Positions 7,457-14,439 of a DNA stretch of 14,439 nt are shown one piece after another. Location: the NCBI GenBank assembly GCA_002419285.1, contig DIFU01000138.1, positions 1 through 14,439 of the forward strand, written 5' to 3'. The first letter of the stretch is position 1. Each line of letters begins with the position of its first letter. The stretch is from Prolixibacteraceae bacterium UBA5740. Its GTDB lineage: Bacteria > Bacteroidota > Bacteroidia > Bacteroidales > Prolixibacteraceae. The translations under genes and the position numbers were made by a program. The notes beneath the pieces were generated by a model. That model made no database searches. It was not told where the DNA came from and saw only the letters and a list, made by a program, of their open reading frames with translations.

Positions 7457-7758
7457 TGGGCAGGGGCAGAAGAAAAAAGCTGGATAAGCTTTCAGCTGGG
7501 TTTATACTTGGAATAATTGCTCCCTTATCCATATTTCTGATCATATATCTTGTACGTTACACTGATATACCCATCAGAGATTATTTCGTTCAACTCTGGA
7601 AACTTAAGATCACTTTCAAGATTTTGAGTCTTTGTGGTTTTGTGAATCTCCTGATATTTTTCTTGTACCTGAAACTTCAAATGGAAAAAGCTGCCAAGGG
7701 GGTTATCATGGCTACCCTGGTTTATGCACTGCTTTTTCTGGTTTTTGAAATTATTTAA
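7456..7758 (+). CDS. Small three-helix membrane protein of unknown function
   Basis: I do not recognise a named family. The 100-residue protein starts with a strongly basic segment (RGRRKK within residues 3-8), followed by three hydrophobic segments at about 13-33, 54-73 and 82-100, and ends almost at the last helix. By the positive-inside rule the N-terminus should be cytoplasmic. Only Cys60 and a few charged loop residues stand out; there is no catalytic-looking motif. Its ATG shares one base with the surE stop (TGATG), so it is very probably translated by coupling with surE. The frame is credible because of that overlap, the coherent membrane topology and the lack of a competing frame. It is likely a subunit or helper in the membrane, but proximity to surE and lpxB is not enough to assign a job. 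Confidence 0.75.
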   Translation: MGRGRRKKLDKLSAGFILGIIAPLSIFLIIYLVRYTDIPIRDYFVQLWKLKITFKILSLCGFVNLLIFFLYLKLQMEKAAKGVIMATLVYALLFLVFEII

Positions 7759-7854
7759 TTTGACCCCCTGGGAGGAAATTCTTGTATACAGTGTCAATGA
7801 TTTCCATTGGCAGAGTTTATCAGATTTCACAATAAACTTCTTACTTTGCATGAA

Positions 7855-7870
7855 ACCTGGTTGACCAGGT
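7855..7870. repeat. Short perfect inverted repeat just before lpxB
   Basis: ACCTGGT (7855-7861) and ACCAGGT (7864-7870) are exact reverse complements separated by two bases, ending 21 bases before the TTG start of lpxB. A two-base loop is too tight for the full RNA stem, so a six- or five-pair hairpin or a dyad protein site is more likely. A near -7 match, TTACTTTG (7841-7848, one mismatch), precedes it by six bases, so the repeat would fall near the transcription start if that box is used. Confidence 0.45.
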
Positions 7871-7891
7871 GTACATTCTAATTTCTGAGTT

Positions 7892-9034
7892 TTGAAATAT
7901 TTCCTTATTGCCGGAGAAGCTTCGGGTGATCTCCATGGGGCTGCATTGATGAATGCCTTGAAAAATGAAGATTCCAGGGCCCAGTTTCACTATTTTGGCG
8001 GCGACAAGATGGCATCCGAAGGAGGGGTTTTGTTAAAACATTATCGTGAAATGGCTTTTATGGGTGCCATTGAGGTTTTGATGAACCTGCGTACCATTAA
8101 AAAGAATATGGAGCTTTGCAAACGTGAAATCCTGAGTTTCAAGCCCGATGTGGTCATTCTGATCGACTATCCCGGGTTCAATATCAAAATTGCAGAATTT
8201 GCCCATCAGCACCATATAAAGGTATTCTGGTACATCGCCCCCAAGGTTTGGGCCTGGAAAGAGTGGCGCATTGCCAAATTGAAAGCTTTTGTTGACGAGA
8301 TATTCACGATTCTTCCCTTCGAAACTTCCTATTTTTTGAATCATCAGGTCAAGGTCCACTATGTCGGTAATCCTTTGCTCGATTCCATTTCGGAAAGTAA
8401 AAAACATTTCAGGAACCTCGGCCAATTCCTAAAGGATAATGAGCTTGAAAATAAGCCTGTTGTTGCCTTGCTGCCCGGAAGCAGGGTCCAGGAAATTCGT
8501 CATATGCTTCCGGTAATGAGTAAACTTTCTTTAGATTTTCCTGAATATCAGTTTGTTGTTTCCAGGGCTGATGCCCTGGATGATGAAATCTACCTGAAAT
8601 ATGGCGTAAACCAATCTTTAAGGCTGTTATCGGGGCAAACATACGAACTGCTGCACCATTCGGAGGCTGCCTTGGTCACATCAGGGACTGCGACGTTGGA
8701 AACGGCATTGATTAATACCCCACAGGCGGTCTTGTATAAAATGGCTGGTGGCGGGTTATCATACCGCATATTTCGTTGGCTTTTCCTGAAAGTCAGGTAT
8801 GTTTCCTTGCCTAACCTGATCCTGGGAAAAATTGCCGTGAAAGAGTTTATAATGAATGAAATGACATCGGATAACGTTAAACCTGAGCTGGAGCGGCTGT
8901 TAAAGGATCCAAAGTACCGCAATGAAATGTTTGCTGATTATACCCGTTTAAATACATTGATGGGTGAACCCGGGGCTGCTAGCCGCGCTGCCCATGAGAT
9001 GAGTCGGTTGTTATCGGACAAGAAAGCAGAATAA
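7892..9034 (+). CDS. lpxB: Lipid-A-disaccharide synthase LpxB (TTG start)
   Basis: The 380-residue enzyme is a GT19 glycosyltransferase that joins UDP-2,3-diacylglucosamine and lipid X to make the lipid A disaccharide at the inner face of the cytoplasmic membrane. Visible family blocks are the N-terminal GEASGD (8-13), VILIDYPGFN (88-97), the aromatic YIAPKVWAW (114-122), VGNPLLD (158-164), LLPGSR (193-198) and TSGTATLE (263-270) near the sugar-nucleotide site. The start must be TTG at 7892: an in-frame TGA lies two codons upstream, and the next ATG is codon 20, beyond GEASGD. A 133-base gap separates it from the upstream small membrane gene, with a small dyad in it. gldFG follows after 20 bases, suggesting co-transcription. 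Confidence 0.96.
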   Translation: MKYFLIAGEASGDLHGAALMNALKNEDSRAQFHYFGGDKMASEGGVLLKHYREMAFMGAIEVLMNLRTIKKNMELCKREILSFKPDVVILIDYPGFNIKIAEFAHQHHIKVFWYIAPKVWAWKEWRIAKLKAFVDEIFTILPFETSYFLNHQVKVHYVGNPLLDSISESKKHFRNLGQFLKDNELENKPVVALLPGSRVQEIRHMLPVMSKLSLDFPEYQFVVSRADALDDEIYLKYGVNQSLRLLSGQTYELLHHSEAALVTSGTATLETALINTPQAVLYKMAGGGLSYRIFRWLFLKVRYVSLPNLILGKIAVKEFIMNEMTSDNVKPELERLLKDPKYRNEMFADYTRLNTLMGEPGAASRAAHEMSRLLSDKKAE

Positions 9035-9054
9035 AAAGAATTCAATATAACAAG

Positions 9055-11475
9055 ATGTTCAGTCTGTATAGAAAGGAGTTAAAACAGTTTTTTGGATCAT
9101 TGGTCGGTTACCTGGCCATCGTTTCATTTTTGTTGGTAAGCGGATTGTTTTTGTGGGTATTTCCCGGAATATACAATATCCCGGAAAGCGGTTATGCTTC
9201 CCTTGAGCCCTTTTTCAATCTGGCTCCCTGGCTGTACCTTTTTCTGATTCCTGCCATTACAATGAAGCTTTTTTCTGAGGAACGCCGAACAGGTACCATC
9301 GAGTTATTGCTTACCCGACCGTTGTCTGACTTTCAGATTGTGTTTGCAAAGTTTCTTGCTGCGTTTACTTTAGCTGTTTTTACCCTGATTCCAACCCTGG
9401 TATATTTCTATTCGGTATGGCAGCTTGGAAATCCCGTTGGAAGTATTGATACGGGTAGCACATGGGGGGCATATTTCGGACTTTTTTTCCTGGCGGCAAT
9501 TTATGTCTCTATCGGATTATTTGCCTCTGCGACTACCGATAACCAGATAGTGGCCTTTATTCTGGCCATGGCCTTGTCATTTATTTTCTTCGTCGGCTTC
9601 GAATTTATTGCTGGTACCGGGGTTCCCTATTTTCTTGAAAAGGTCCTGGCCTGGCTAAGTATCAGTGAACATTTTTCATCGGTTAGCCGGGGAGTGATCG
9701 ACCTTGGAGATACGCTCTACTTTTTGGGAATAACAATGGTTTTTCTTTTACTGTCAATGATATCCATACGTAAGGTGCGCATTTCAGGTCAAAAGCTGGG
9801 AAGAATTGGTTTGTTTACTGGCTTGTTTTTGATCTTGGTATTCGTGTTTTCCGAAAGTTTGCGTTTTAGGTTGGACCTTACTTCCGATAAGCGTTATACA
9901 ATGACCCAAGCTGCCCGGGAGGTTGCAAAAACCATCGGGAAACCTGTTACGATTGAGTTGTTTCTGGCAGGAGAACTTCAACCAGGATTCAGAAAACTTC
10001 AACAGGAGATAACCGGTAAGATCAGGGATCTGGACAGATACTCCAAATCTCCGGTTCGGGTGATCATCAAAGATCCTTACGATGAAACCACGGCAGGCAA
10101 CCGCGACGAATATTTTGAAGAGTTGGCCGGCAAAGGGGTTCTTCCAACCGATGTAAGACAGAGAACAGAGCAGGGCACCATTACACGATTGATTTTTCCG
10201 GGTGCCATCATCCACATGGATGGTAAAGAGGAAGCCGTCAATTTCCTGAAGCACAATCCTGGTTTCAGTGCGGAAGTTAACCTGAATCACAGCATCGAAA
10301 GTATTGAATATGAAATCGTTTCGGCACTCAGGCGACTATCTGCCACCCAAAAGTCAGGGCTTGCCTTTTTGCAGGGGCATGACGAGCTGAATCCTTACGA
10401 GGTGAGAGATCTGGCTGAAACGGCCTCCAGTTTATTTGATGTTAGTTTTGTCACTGCCGACGAGCTTGAAACTCAAGAGCGGCCAGATATATTGGTTATT
10501 GCCGATCCTGAATTGTCGTTTTCCGAAAAAGACAAATTTATTATCGATCAGGCATTTATGCAGGGTAGCCGCTTAATTTGGCTGATTGATCCGGTTCAGG
10601 TTAGTATTGACAGCCTTTCCCTGGGAATGACAACACTCGCTTTCCCCCGCGATTTGAATATCAATGACTTGCTTTTCAATTATGGCGCAAGAATCAATAC
10701 CGATTTATTGCAGGATGTTGTATGCCTGCAGATTCTGGTAAATACCGCTCCATCAACAAACCGACCTGAATTTACCCCACAGCCATGGTATTACTCACCA
10801 CTTTTGACACCCTCCGACCAGCATCCTGTTAGTCGACATCTTAATCTGCTTCAGTCTGAATTCGTTTCATCTCTTGATACCGTGGCAGGTGCAGGAAAGA
10901 TACATAAAACTGTCATCCTGAGTTCTTCTCCGTATGCTCGAATGGTCAGGACTCCCGCCGAGGTGAGTTTAGGCATCATTGACAGTCCGCCTGCTCGCGA
11001 ACTTTTTAATATCCCGAATATACCAGTTGGGGTGTTATTTGAGGGCACCTTTTATTCGGCTTTCAGAAACCGCATGCTAAATAACCTCGGAATTCAAAAC
11101 ACGCAAATCAGGAATGAAACAACTTCCGGAAAAATGATGGTATTTGCTGATGGAAGCCTGATCGCCAACAAAGTGAGGTACCATCAGGGGAGAGAACCCG
11201 AAAACCTGCCTTTGGGCTATGACAGGGTTTCGCAGCAAACTTTCGGAAACAAGGAGTACTTTATGAATGTTCTTCAATATCTCAGCGATGACATGGGTGT
11301 AATGGAACTCCGTAACCGTAATGTCCAACTTCGTCTGCTTGATAAGGTTAAGTTGAGAGAAAGCAGGGATTTATGGGTTCTGATCAGTACGGTCATTCCA
11401 ATTTTGATGGTTTTGGTTTTTGGCGGAGCTTATTATGCAATACGTCGCCGTCAATGGAAGGTGAATAAATCCTGA
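9055..11475 (+). CDS. gldFG: Single-chain GldF-GldG ABC transporter membrane/auxiliary protein
   Basis: The frame is continuous for 806 residues. Residues 1-240 are an ABC-2 permease of the GldF type with about six membrane segments and the cytoplasmic coupling block SEERRTGTIELLLTRPL (74-90). Residues 250-268 are another membrane helix leading into a GldG-type region: RFRLDLTSDKRYTMTQ (270-285), a long extracytoplasmic part with the IESIEYEIVSALRRL block (414-428) typical of the ABC auxiliary domain, and a C-terminal helix (about 773-795) followed by the basic RRRQWK. In flavobacteria GldF and GldG are separate proteins that work with the ATPase GldA and were tied to gliding; many non-gliding relatives also carry them. 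No ATPase gene is in this window. There is no stop or strong start at the junction (about 238-250), so I read this as a true fusion. The transported substrate is unknown. Confidence 0.92.
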   Translation: MFSLYRKELKQFFGSLVGYLAIVSFLLVSGLFLWVFPGIYNIPESGYASLEPFFNLAPWLYLFLIPAITMKLFSEERRTGTIELLLTRPLSDFQIVFAKFLAAFTLAVFTLIPTLVYFYSVWQLGNPVGSIDTGSTWGAYFGLFFLAAIYVSIGLFASATTDNQIVAFILAMALSFIFFVGFEFIAGTGVPYFLEKVLAWLSISEHFSSVSRGVIDLGDTLYFLGITMVFLLLSMISIRKVRISGQKLGRIGLFTGLFLILVFVFSESLRFRLDLTSDKRYTMTQAAREVAKTIGKPVTIELFLAGELQPGFRKLQQEITGKIRDLDRYSKSPVRVIIKDPYDETTAGNRDEYFEELAGKGVLPTDVRQRTEQGTITRLIFPGAIIHMDGKEEAVNFLKHNPGFSAEVNLNHSIESIEYEIVSALRRLSATQKSGLAFLQGHDELNPYEVRDLAETASSLFDVSFVTADELETQERPDILVIADPELSFSEKDKFIIDQAFMQGSRLIWLIDPVQVSIDSLSLGMTTLAFPRDLNINDLLFNYGARINTDLLQDVVCLQILVNTAPSTNRPEFTPQPWYYSPLLTPSDQHPVSRHLNLLQSEFVSSLDTVAGAGKIHKTVILSSSPYARMVRTPAEVSLGIIDSPPARELFNIPNIPVGVLFEGTFYSAFRNRMLNNLGIQNTQIRNETTSGKMMVFADGSLIANKVRYHQGREPENLPLGYDRVSQQTFGNKEYFMNVLQYLSDDMGVMELRNRNVQLRLLDKVKLRESRDLWVLISTVIPILMVLVFGGAYYAIRRRQWKVNKS

Positions 11476-11547
11476 AAAATTGCGACACGAATTGTAAATC
11501 TTTCTGTCAGAAGTTAGTATATTCGTACCTTTTAAGAGTCAGTCATA

Positions 11548-11555
11548 TAAATTTG
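11548..11555 (+). promoter_or_regulatory. Possible dnaN promoter (-7 box)
   Basis: TAAATTTG matches TAnnTTTG, with a weak TTCG at 11522-11525 in place of a -33 TTTG (spacer 22). It would give a leader of about 75 AT-rich bases before the dnaN ATG. The rest of the 159-base gap after gldFG holds no terminator and no obvious structured RNA, so read-through from gldFG is also possible. Confidence 0.4.
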
Positions 11556-11634
11556 ATTAACATTATATTGCATTGATTTATAAAGACTTGGCGAATTTGT
11601 TAAACGTAAAAAAAATCAACAAAAAATATTGTCT

Positions 11635-12765
11635 ATGAAGTTTGTAATTTCCAGCACCGAACTATTAAGTCATCTGACTGCCATCAGTAAAGTGATCAGC
11701 AGTAAAAGTACAATACCAATTCTGGATAATTTTCTGTTTGAAATCGCAGAAAATAACCTGACCATCACGGCTTCTGATATTGAATCAACTCTCATAACCA
11801 GGATTGAACTGGACAATGTTGATGGAGAAGGCATTATCGCTGTTCCTGCAAAATTGTTGATTGACACGTTGAAAGAGTTTCCGGAACAGCCGTTGACTTT
11901 CCATGTTGACAACAGTACTTTCGGGATCCAGATTCTGTCTGAAAATGGGAAATACAGTATTGTTGGTTATGATGGTGAGGATTTTCCTGAAATTCCAACC
12001 ATGGATGCCGATTCAGGTGCATCTGTGAAAATTAACCACAAATCGTTGCTGAAAGGTATTGATAAAACGCTTTTTGCCACGGCTGATGATGAACTCAGAC
12101 CGGTTATGAACGGTATTTTTGTGGAAATGACCCCTCAATTTATGAGTTTCGTTGCATCCGATGCCCATAAACTGGTCCGCTATCGCAGGTTGGATGTGAG
12201 AAACGAATTGGAAGCTTCCTTTATCCTGCCCAAGAAACCGGCTGCCCTCCTGAAGAGTCTCCTTGCTAAGGAAACTGCAGATATCTTTGTTGAGTTCAAC
12301 GATAAGAATGCTTTTTTCAGGCTTAGTAACTATCAGTTGATATGTAGACTCGTTGAAGGAAATTATCCCAGTTATAATTCAGTTATTCCGGCCAATAATC
12401 CCAACTCCATGGTGATTGACCGACTTGCTTTCTATAATACGGTTAAACGAGTGTCGGTATTTGCCAATCAGGCAAGTAACCTCGTAAAATTGTCCCTTTC
12501 CGGATCACAAATGGTTGTATCTGCCCAGGATATTGATTTCTCGATTTCTGCGGTTGAAAGGTTACAATGCGAATACGAGGGCGAGGATATGGAAATTGGC
12601 TTTAAATCGTTGTTTTTACAGGAAATTTTATCCAATATCCCCTCATCTGAAGTTCGCCTCGAAATGAGTGATCCTTCACGAGCCGGCCTGATCCTTCCCG
12701 AAGAAAAGGAAGACCAGGATGAGGATGTACTGATGTTGCTGATGCCGATGATGATAAATGTCTGA
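11635..12765 (+). CDS. dnaN: DNA polymerase III sliding clamp, beta subunit
   Basis: The 376-residue protein is the ring-shaped processivity clamp that tethers DNA polymerase III and many repair proteins to DNA. The three repeated clamp domains are recognisable: MKFVISSTELLSHL with PILDNFLFEI and the ASDIE motif (about 1-120), a middle domain with DDELRPVMNGIFVE and VASDAHKLVRYR, and a third domain with FAN, LKFVSAQD-like DIDFS and the terminal LLMPMMI. I place the start at the ATG at 11635; a TTG two codons earlier extends the frame but not the conserved N-terminus. The acidic stretch EEKEDQDEDV just before the C-terminal strand is a Bacteroidetes-like feature. The gene is not beside dnaA or DnaA-box clusters here. 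It ends 25 bases before a strong terminator. Confidence 0.97.
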   Translation: MKFVISSTELLSHLTAISKVISSKSTIPILDNFLFEIAENNLTITASDIESTLITRIELDNVDGEGIIAVPAKLLIDTLKEFPEQPLTFHVDNSTFGIQILSENGKYSIVGYDGEDFPEIPTMDADSGASVKINHKSLLKGIDKTLFATADDELRPVMNGIFVEMTPQFMSFVASDAHKLVRYRRLDVRNELEASFILPKKPAALLKSLLAKETADIFVEFNDKNAFFRLSNYQLICRLVEGNYPSYNSVIPANNPNSMVIDRLAFYNTVKRVSVFANQASNLVKLSLSGSQMVVSAQDIDFSISAVERLQCEYEGEDMEIGFKSLFLQEILSNIPSSEVRLEMSDPSRAGLILPEEKEDQDEDVLMLLMPMMINV

Positions 12766-12790
12766 CCGATATAATTGATGGATTTGACAA

Positions 12791-12842
12791 CAGGGGTTTT
12801 TTGCTGTTTAAACTGAAAAAGGCAAGAAACCCCTGATTTTTT
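12791..12842 (+). terminator. Rho-independent terminator after dnaN
   Basis: Bases 12791-12804 pair with 12822-12835 over 14 positions with a single T-G wobble; the outer part is CAGGGG against CCCCTG. The 17-base loop includes the palindrome GTTTAAAC, and the hairpin is followed by a T-run at 12837-12842. It is a strong intrinsic terminator on the plus strand, only about 42 bases before the exonuclease start codon. Confidence 0.9.
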
Positions 12843-12884
12843 AAGAATAGCCCTCGCGAAAAGAGGTGACAAAATATTAAGAAT

Positions 12885-13697
12885 ATGGATCTCCAATTAA
12901 AAAATCCTCTCGTGTTTCTTGATTTGGAAACCACGGGAATCAATGTTGCCAGCGACCGGATAGTCGAAATTGCATTATTAAAGGTGAACACTGACGGAAG
13001 TGAGGAAGAAAAGGTATTCAGGATTAATCCGGAAATGCCCATTCCTGAAGCCTCATCACGTATTCATGGAATATATGATCAGGATGTAAAGGATGCCCCA
13101 CCTTTTAGGGAAGTGGCAAAAAACCTGGCCCGGTTCCTCGAAGGATGCGATCTGGCAGGATTCAACTCCAATAGATTCGATATACCATTGCTTGCCGAAG
13201 AGTTCCTGCGGGTGGATGTGGATGTGGATTTTAAAAAGAGAAAATTCGTGGATGTTCAGGCAATTTTTCACAAAATGGAAAAGAGAACCCTGACTGCAGC
13301 CTATAAATTTTACTGTAGCAAGGAACTGACCGATGCCCACAATGCACTGGCTGATACCAGGGCAACCTACGAGGTATTAAAAGCCCAGCTCGACCAGTAT
13401 GAAGGTGTTGGATATGAAGACAATAACGGGAAAGTTTCTTATCCCATAGAAAACGATGTTGAGAAGCTAAGCCAGTTTTCATCCTATGACAGGAATGTGG
13501 ATTATATGGGGCGAATCATCTATGACGAAAATGGGGTTGAAGTTTTCAATTTCGGTAAAAACAAGGGGCAATCAGTTGAAAAGGTGTTACGTGAACAACC
13601 TGGATATTATGGATGGATACTCAATGGTGACTTTCCCTTATACACAAAGAAAGTCCTGACAAGAATCCTTCTCAGAATGAAAGAGAAAAATTCATAA
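12885..13697 (+). CDS. DEDDh 3'-5' exonuclease (DNA Pol III epsilon-like) with ExoX-like C-terminal domain
   Basis: The 270-residue protein has an N-terminal DnaQ-type exonuclease fold (about 8-168) with all DEDDh residues: Asp13 and Glu15 in FLDLETTG, Asp99 in FNSNRFDIPLL, and His152 and Asp157 in DAHNALADTR. Two metal ions held by these remove nucleotides from 3' ends. The C-terminal part (about 205-262), with VFNFGKNKGQSVEKVL and YYGWILNGDFP, resembles the small domain found after ExoX-like exonucleases. It may be the proofreading subunit or a separate repair exonuclease; its position behind dnaN favours a replication or repair role. A GAGGTGA element about 15 bases before the ATG resembles a Shine-Dalgarno sequence but is spaced long. 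Its own promoter is not evident, although a terminator separates it from dnaN. Residues 111-116 come from a short GTGGAT tandem repeat. Confidence 0.93.
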   Translation: MDLQLKNPLVFLDLETTGINVASDRIVEIALLKVNTDGSEEEKVFRINPEMPIPEASSRIHGIYDQDVKDAPPFREVAKNLARFLEGCDLAGFNSNRFDIPLLAEEFLRVDVDVDFKKRKFVDVQAIFHKMEKRTLTAAYKFYCSKELTDAHNALADTRATYEVLKAQLDQYEGVGYEDNNGKVSYPIENDVEKLSQFSSYDRNVDYMGRIIYDENGVEVFNFGKNKGQSVEKVLREQPGYYGWILNGDFPLYTKKVLTRILLRMKEKNS

Positions 13698-13718
13698 ATT
13701 TGACATAGTGAACCACTG

Positions 13719-13759
13719 AAACGGGCCACGGTCGCATTATGTGCCCATGGCCCGTTTTT
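13719..13759 (+). terminator. Rho-independent terminator after the exonuclease gene
   Basis: The arms AAACGGGCCA (13719-13728) and TGGCCCGTTT (13748-13757) are exact reverse complements with a 19-base loop, and the stem runs into a T-run at 13755-13759. It lies 22 bases after the exonuclease stop codon and 20 bases before the next start codon, so the FAH-family gene probably has its own promoter or relies on read-through. Confidence 0.85.
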
Positions 13760-13778
13760 AATATTAAATTATTGAACC

Positions 13779-14393
13779 ATGAAAATTATCTGTATCGGCC
13801 GGAATTATGTTGCCCACATTCAGGAACTGAATAATGAGATTCCTGATGAACCTGTATTCTTTATGAAACCCGATTCATCGCTTCTTCGGAACAACGACCC
13901 TTTCTTTATTCCCGAATGGACCACGGATGTGCACCATGAGGTTGAACTGGTTCTGCGTCTCAGCAGGCTTGGGAAAGGTATCGAAAAGCGATTTGCCCAT
14001 AGATATTATGATGCAGTTGGCCTTGGAATCGACTTTACGGCAAGGGATGTGCAGAACCAGCTAAAAGCCAAGGGGTTGCCCTGGGAAAAAGCAAAAGCAT
14101 TCGATCGTGCTGCGGTGATAGGATCTGAATTCTTGCCCGTTGAATCATTTAATGACCTGAAGAACATCGGATTCAGGTTAGATATAAATGGAAATACAGT
14201 GCAGAATGGCAACTCCGGTTTGATGATCTACGATTTCGATACCATTATCTCCTATGTGTCCCGTTTTGTCACACTGAAAATTGGTGACCTGATCTACACT
14301 GGTACTCCGGTAGGAGTGGGGCCGGTCCATCCAGGGGATCTTCTTGCCGGATACCTTGGGGACCAGGAAATGTTCCGCTTTAAAATCAAATAG
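13779..14393 (+). CDS. Fumarylacetoacetate hydrolase (FAH) family protein
   Basis: The compact 204-residue protein matches the short FAHD1/YcgM branch of the FAH superfamily. It begins directly with the conserved core, IICIGRNYVAH (3-13), then PVFFMKPDSSL (25-35). The metal-binding acids are Glu54 and Glu56 in HHEVELVL and Asp85 in GLGIDFTARD. The substrate-loop block PWEKAKAFDRAAVIG (101-115) and the late TGTPVGVGPV fit as well. Relatives hydrolyse acylpyruvates or decarboxylate oxaloacetate with Mg or Mn in the cytoplasm; which reaction applies cannot be decided from sequence. It follows the exonuclease gene across a strong terminator. The last 46 bases of the window after its stop hold no recognisable feature. 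Confidence 0.9.
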   Translation: MKIICIGRNYVAHIQELNNEIPDEPVFFMKPDSSLLRNNDPFFIPEWTTDVHHEVELVLRLSRLGKGIEKRFAHRYYDAVGLGIDFTARDVQNQLKAKGLPWEKAKAFDRAAVIGSEFLPVESFNDLKNIGFRLDINGNTVQNGNSGLMIYDFDTIISYVSRFVTLKIGDLIYTGTPVGVGPVHPGDLLAGYLGDQEMFRFKIK

Positions 14394-14439
14394 CCCTGTA
14401 TTGTAACATTTTTGTCAATTGCCTACCCATATATTCACA

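Noticed and set aside
9784..10290. Open frame of 168 codons on the minus strand inside gldFG
   Set aside because: Fully antisense to a well-supported gene, with no family resemblance and composition expected from reading the other strand.
11476..11634. Replication origin next to dnaN
   Set aside because: The gap is AT-rich, but I see no cluster of DnaA boxes and no dnaA gene; dnaN is often away from the origin in Bacteroidota.
11629..11634. Upstream TTG start for dnaN
   Set aside because: It adds only two residues before MKFVISST, where clamp proteins normally begin.
12602..13042. Minus-strand open frames spanning the dnaN end, the terminator and the exonuclease start
   Set aside because: They cross a terminator hairpin and two conserved genes and show no recognisable domain.
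13205..13232. GTGGAT tandem triplet-like repeat within the exonuclease gene
   Set aside because: About three short copies that encode a plausible Asp-Val loop in frame; too small to treat as a repeat element.
1..14439. CRISPR arrays, tRNA or rRNA genes, insertion sequences, defence or toxin-antitoxin systems
   Set aside because: Looked for and not seen; the genes are housekeeping or envelope functions with uniform-looking composition.

Overview
The window looks like chromosomal core DNA from a member of the Bacteroidota (Bacteroidetes). The evidence is the gene set: a GldF/GldG-type ABC transporter membrane protein, a DUF6787-type membrane domain, an S9D-type glutamyl endopeptidase homologue, an LpxB for an outer membrane, and exported proteins with lipoprotein or Sec signals. 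It is supported by several TAnnTTTG-like -7 promoter boxes and the scarcity of Shine-Dalgarno sequences. I cannot place it below phylum with confidence. No insertion sequence, phage gene, CRISPR array, tRNA or rRNA is visible.

Layout. Bases 1-813 (minus strand) hold the N-terminal third or so of an M3-family (Dcp-like) lipoprotein peptidase that runs off the left edge. A divergent 82-base gap leads to a nitrilase-superfamily amidohydrolase (896-1852, plus). Then come four minus-strand genes, in order of transcription from right to left: an exported S9D prolyl-oligopeptidase-fold peptidase (6483-4054), a DedA/VTT-type membrane protein (3950-3375), a DUF6787-MsrA fusion (3265-2375) and an exported YciI-like protein (2264-1872). 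The gaps between them are each a little over 100 bases. The gap after the peptidase gene contains a large perfect inverted repeat. From 6695 everything is on the plus strand: surE, a small three-helix membrane protein overlapping surE by one base, lpxB with a TTG start, a single-chain GldF-GldG fusion, dnaN, a DEDDh exonuclease with an ExoX-like C-terminal domain, and a fumarylacetoacetate-hydrolase-family enzyme. Strong intrinsic terminators follow dnaN and the exonuclease gene.

How the genes work together. The right half is housekeeping: SurE (nucleotide phosphatase), LpxB (lipid A assembly), the GldFG transporter subunit, the replication clamp and a proofreading-type exonuclease. The left half is mostly cell-envelope work: two exported peptidases, a membrane-anchored methionine sulfoxide reductase that should face the periplasm, a DedA-like membrane protein and an exported YciI protein. 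Taken together this suggests envelope peptide turnover and oxidative repair, but proximity is the only link. No gap between genes exceeds about 210 bases.

I did not find a clearly new defence or mobile system. The points most worth a second look are the two gene fusions (DUF6787-MsrA and GldF-GldG), the 16-bp-arm palindrome at 3982-4030, and the inverted repeats overlapping the likely surE promoter.
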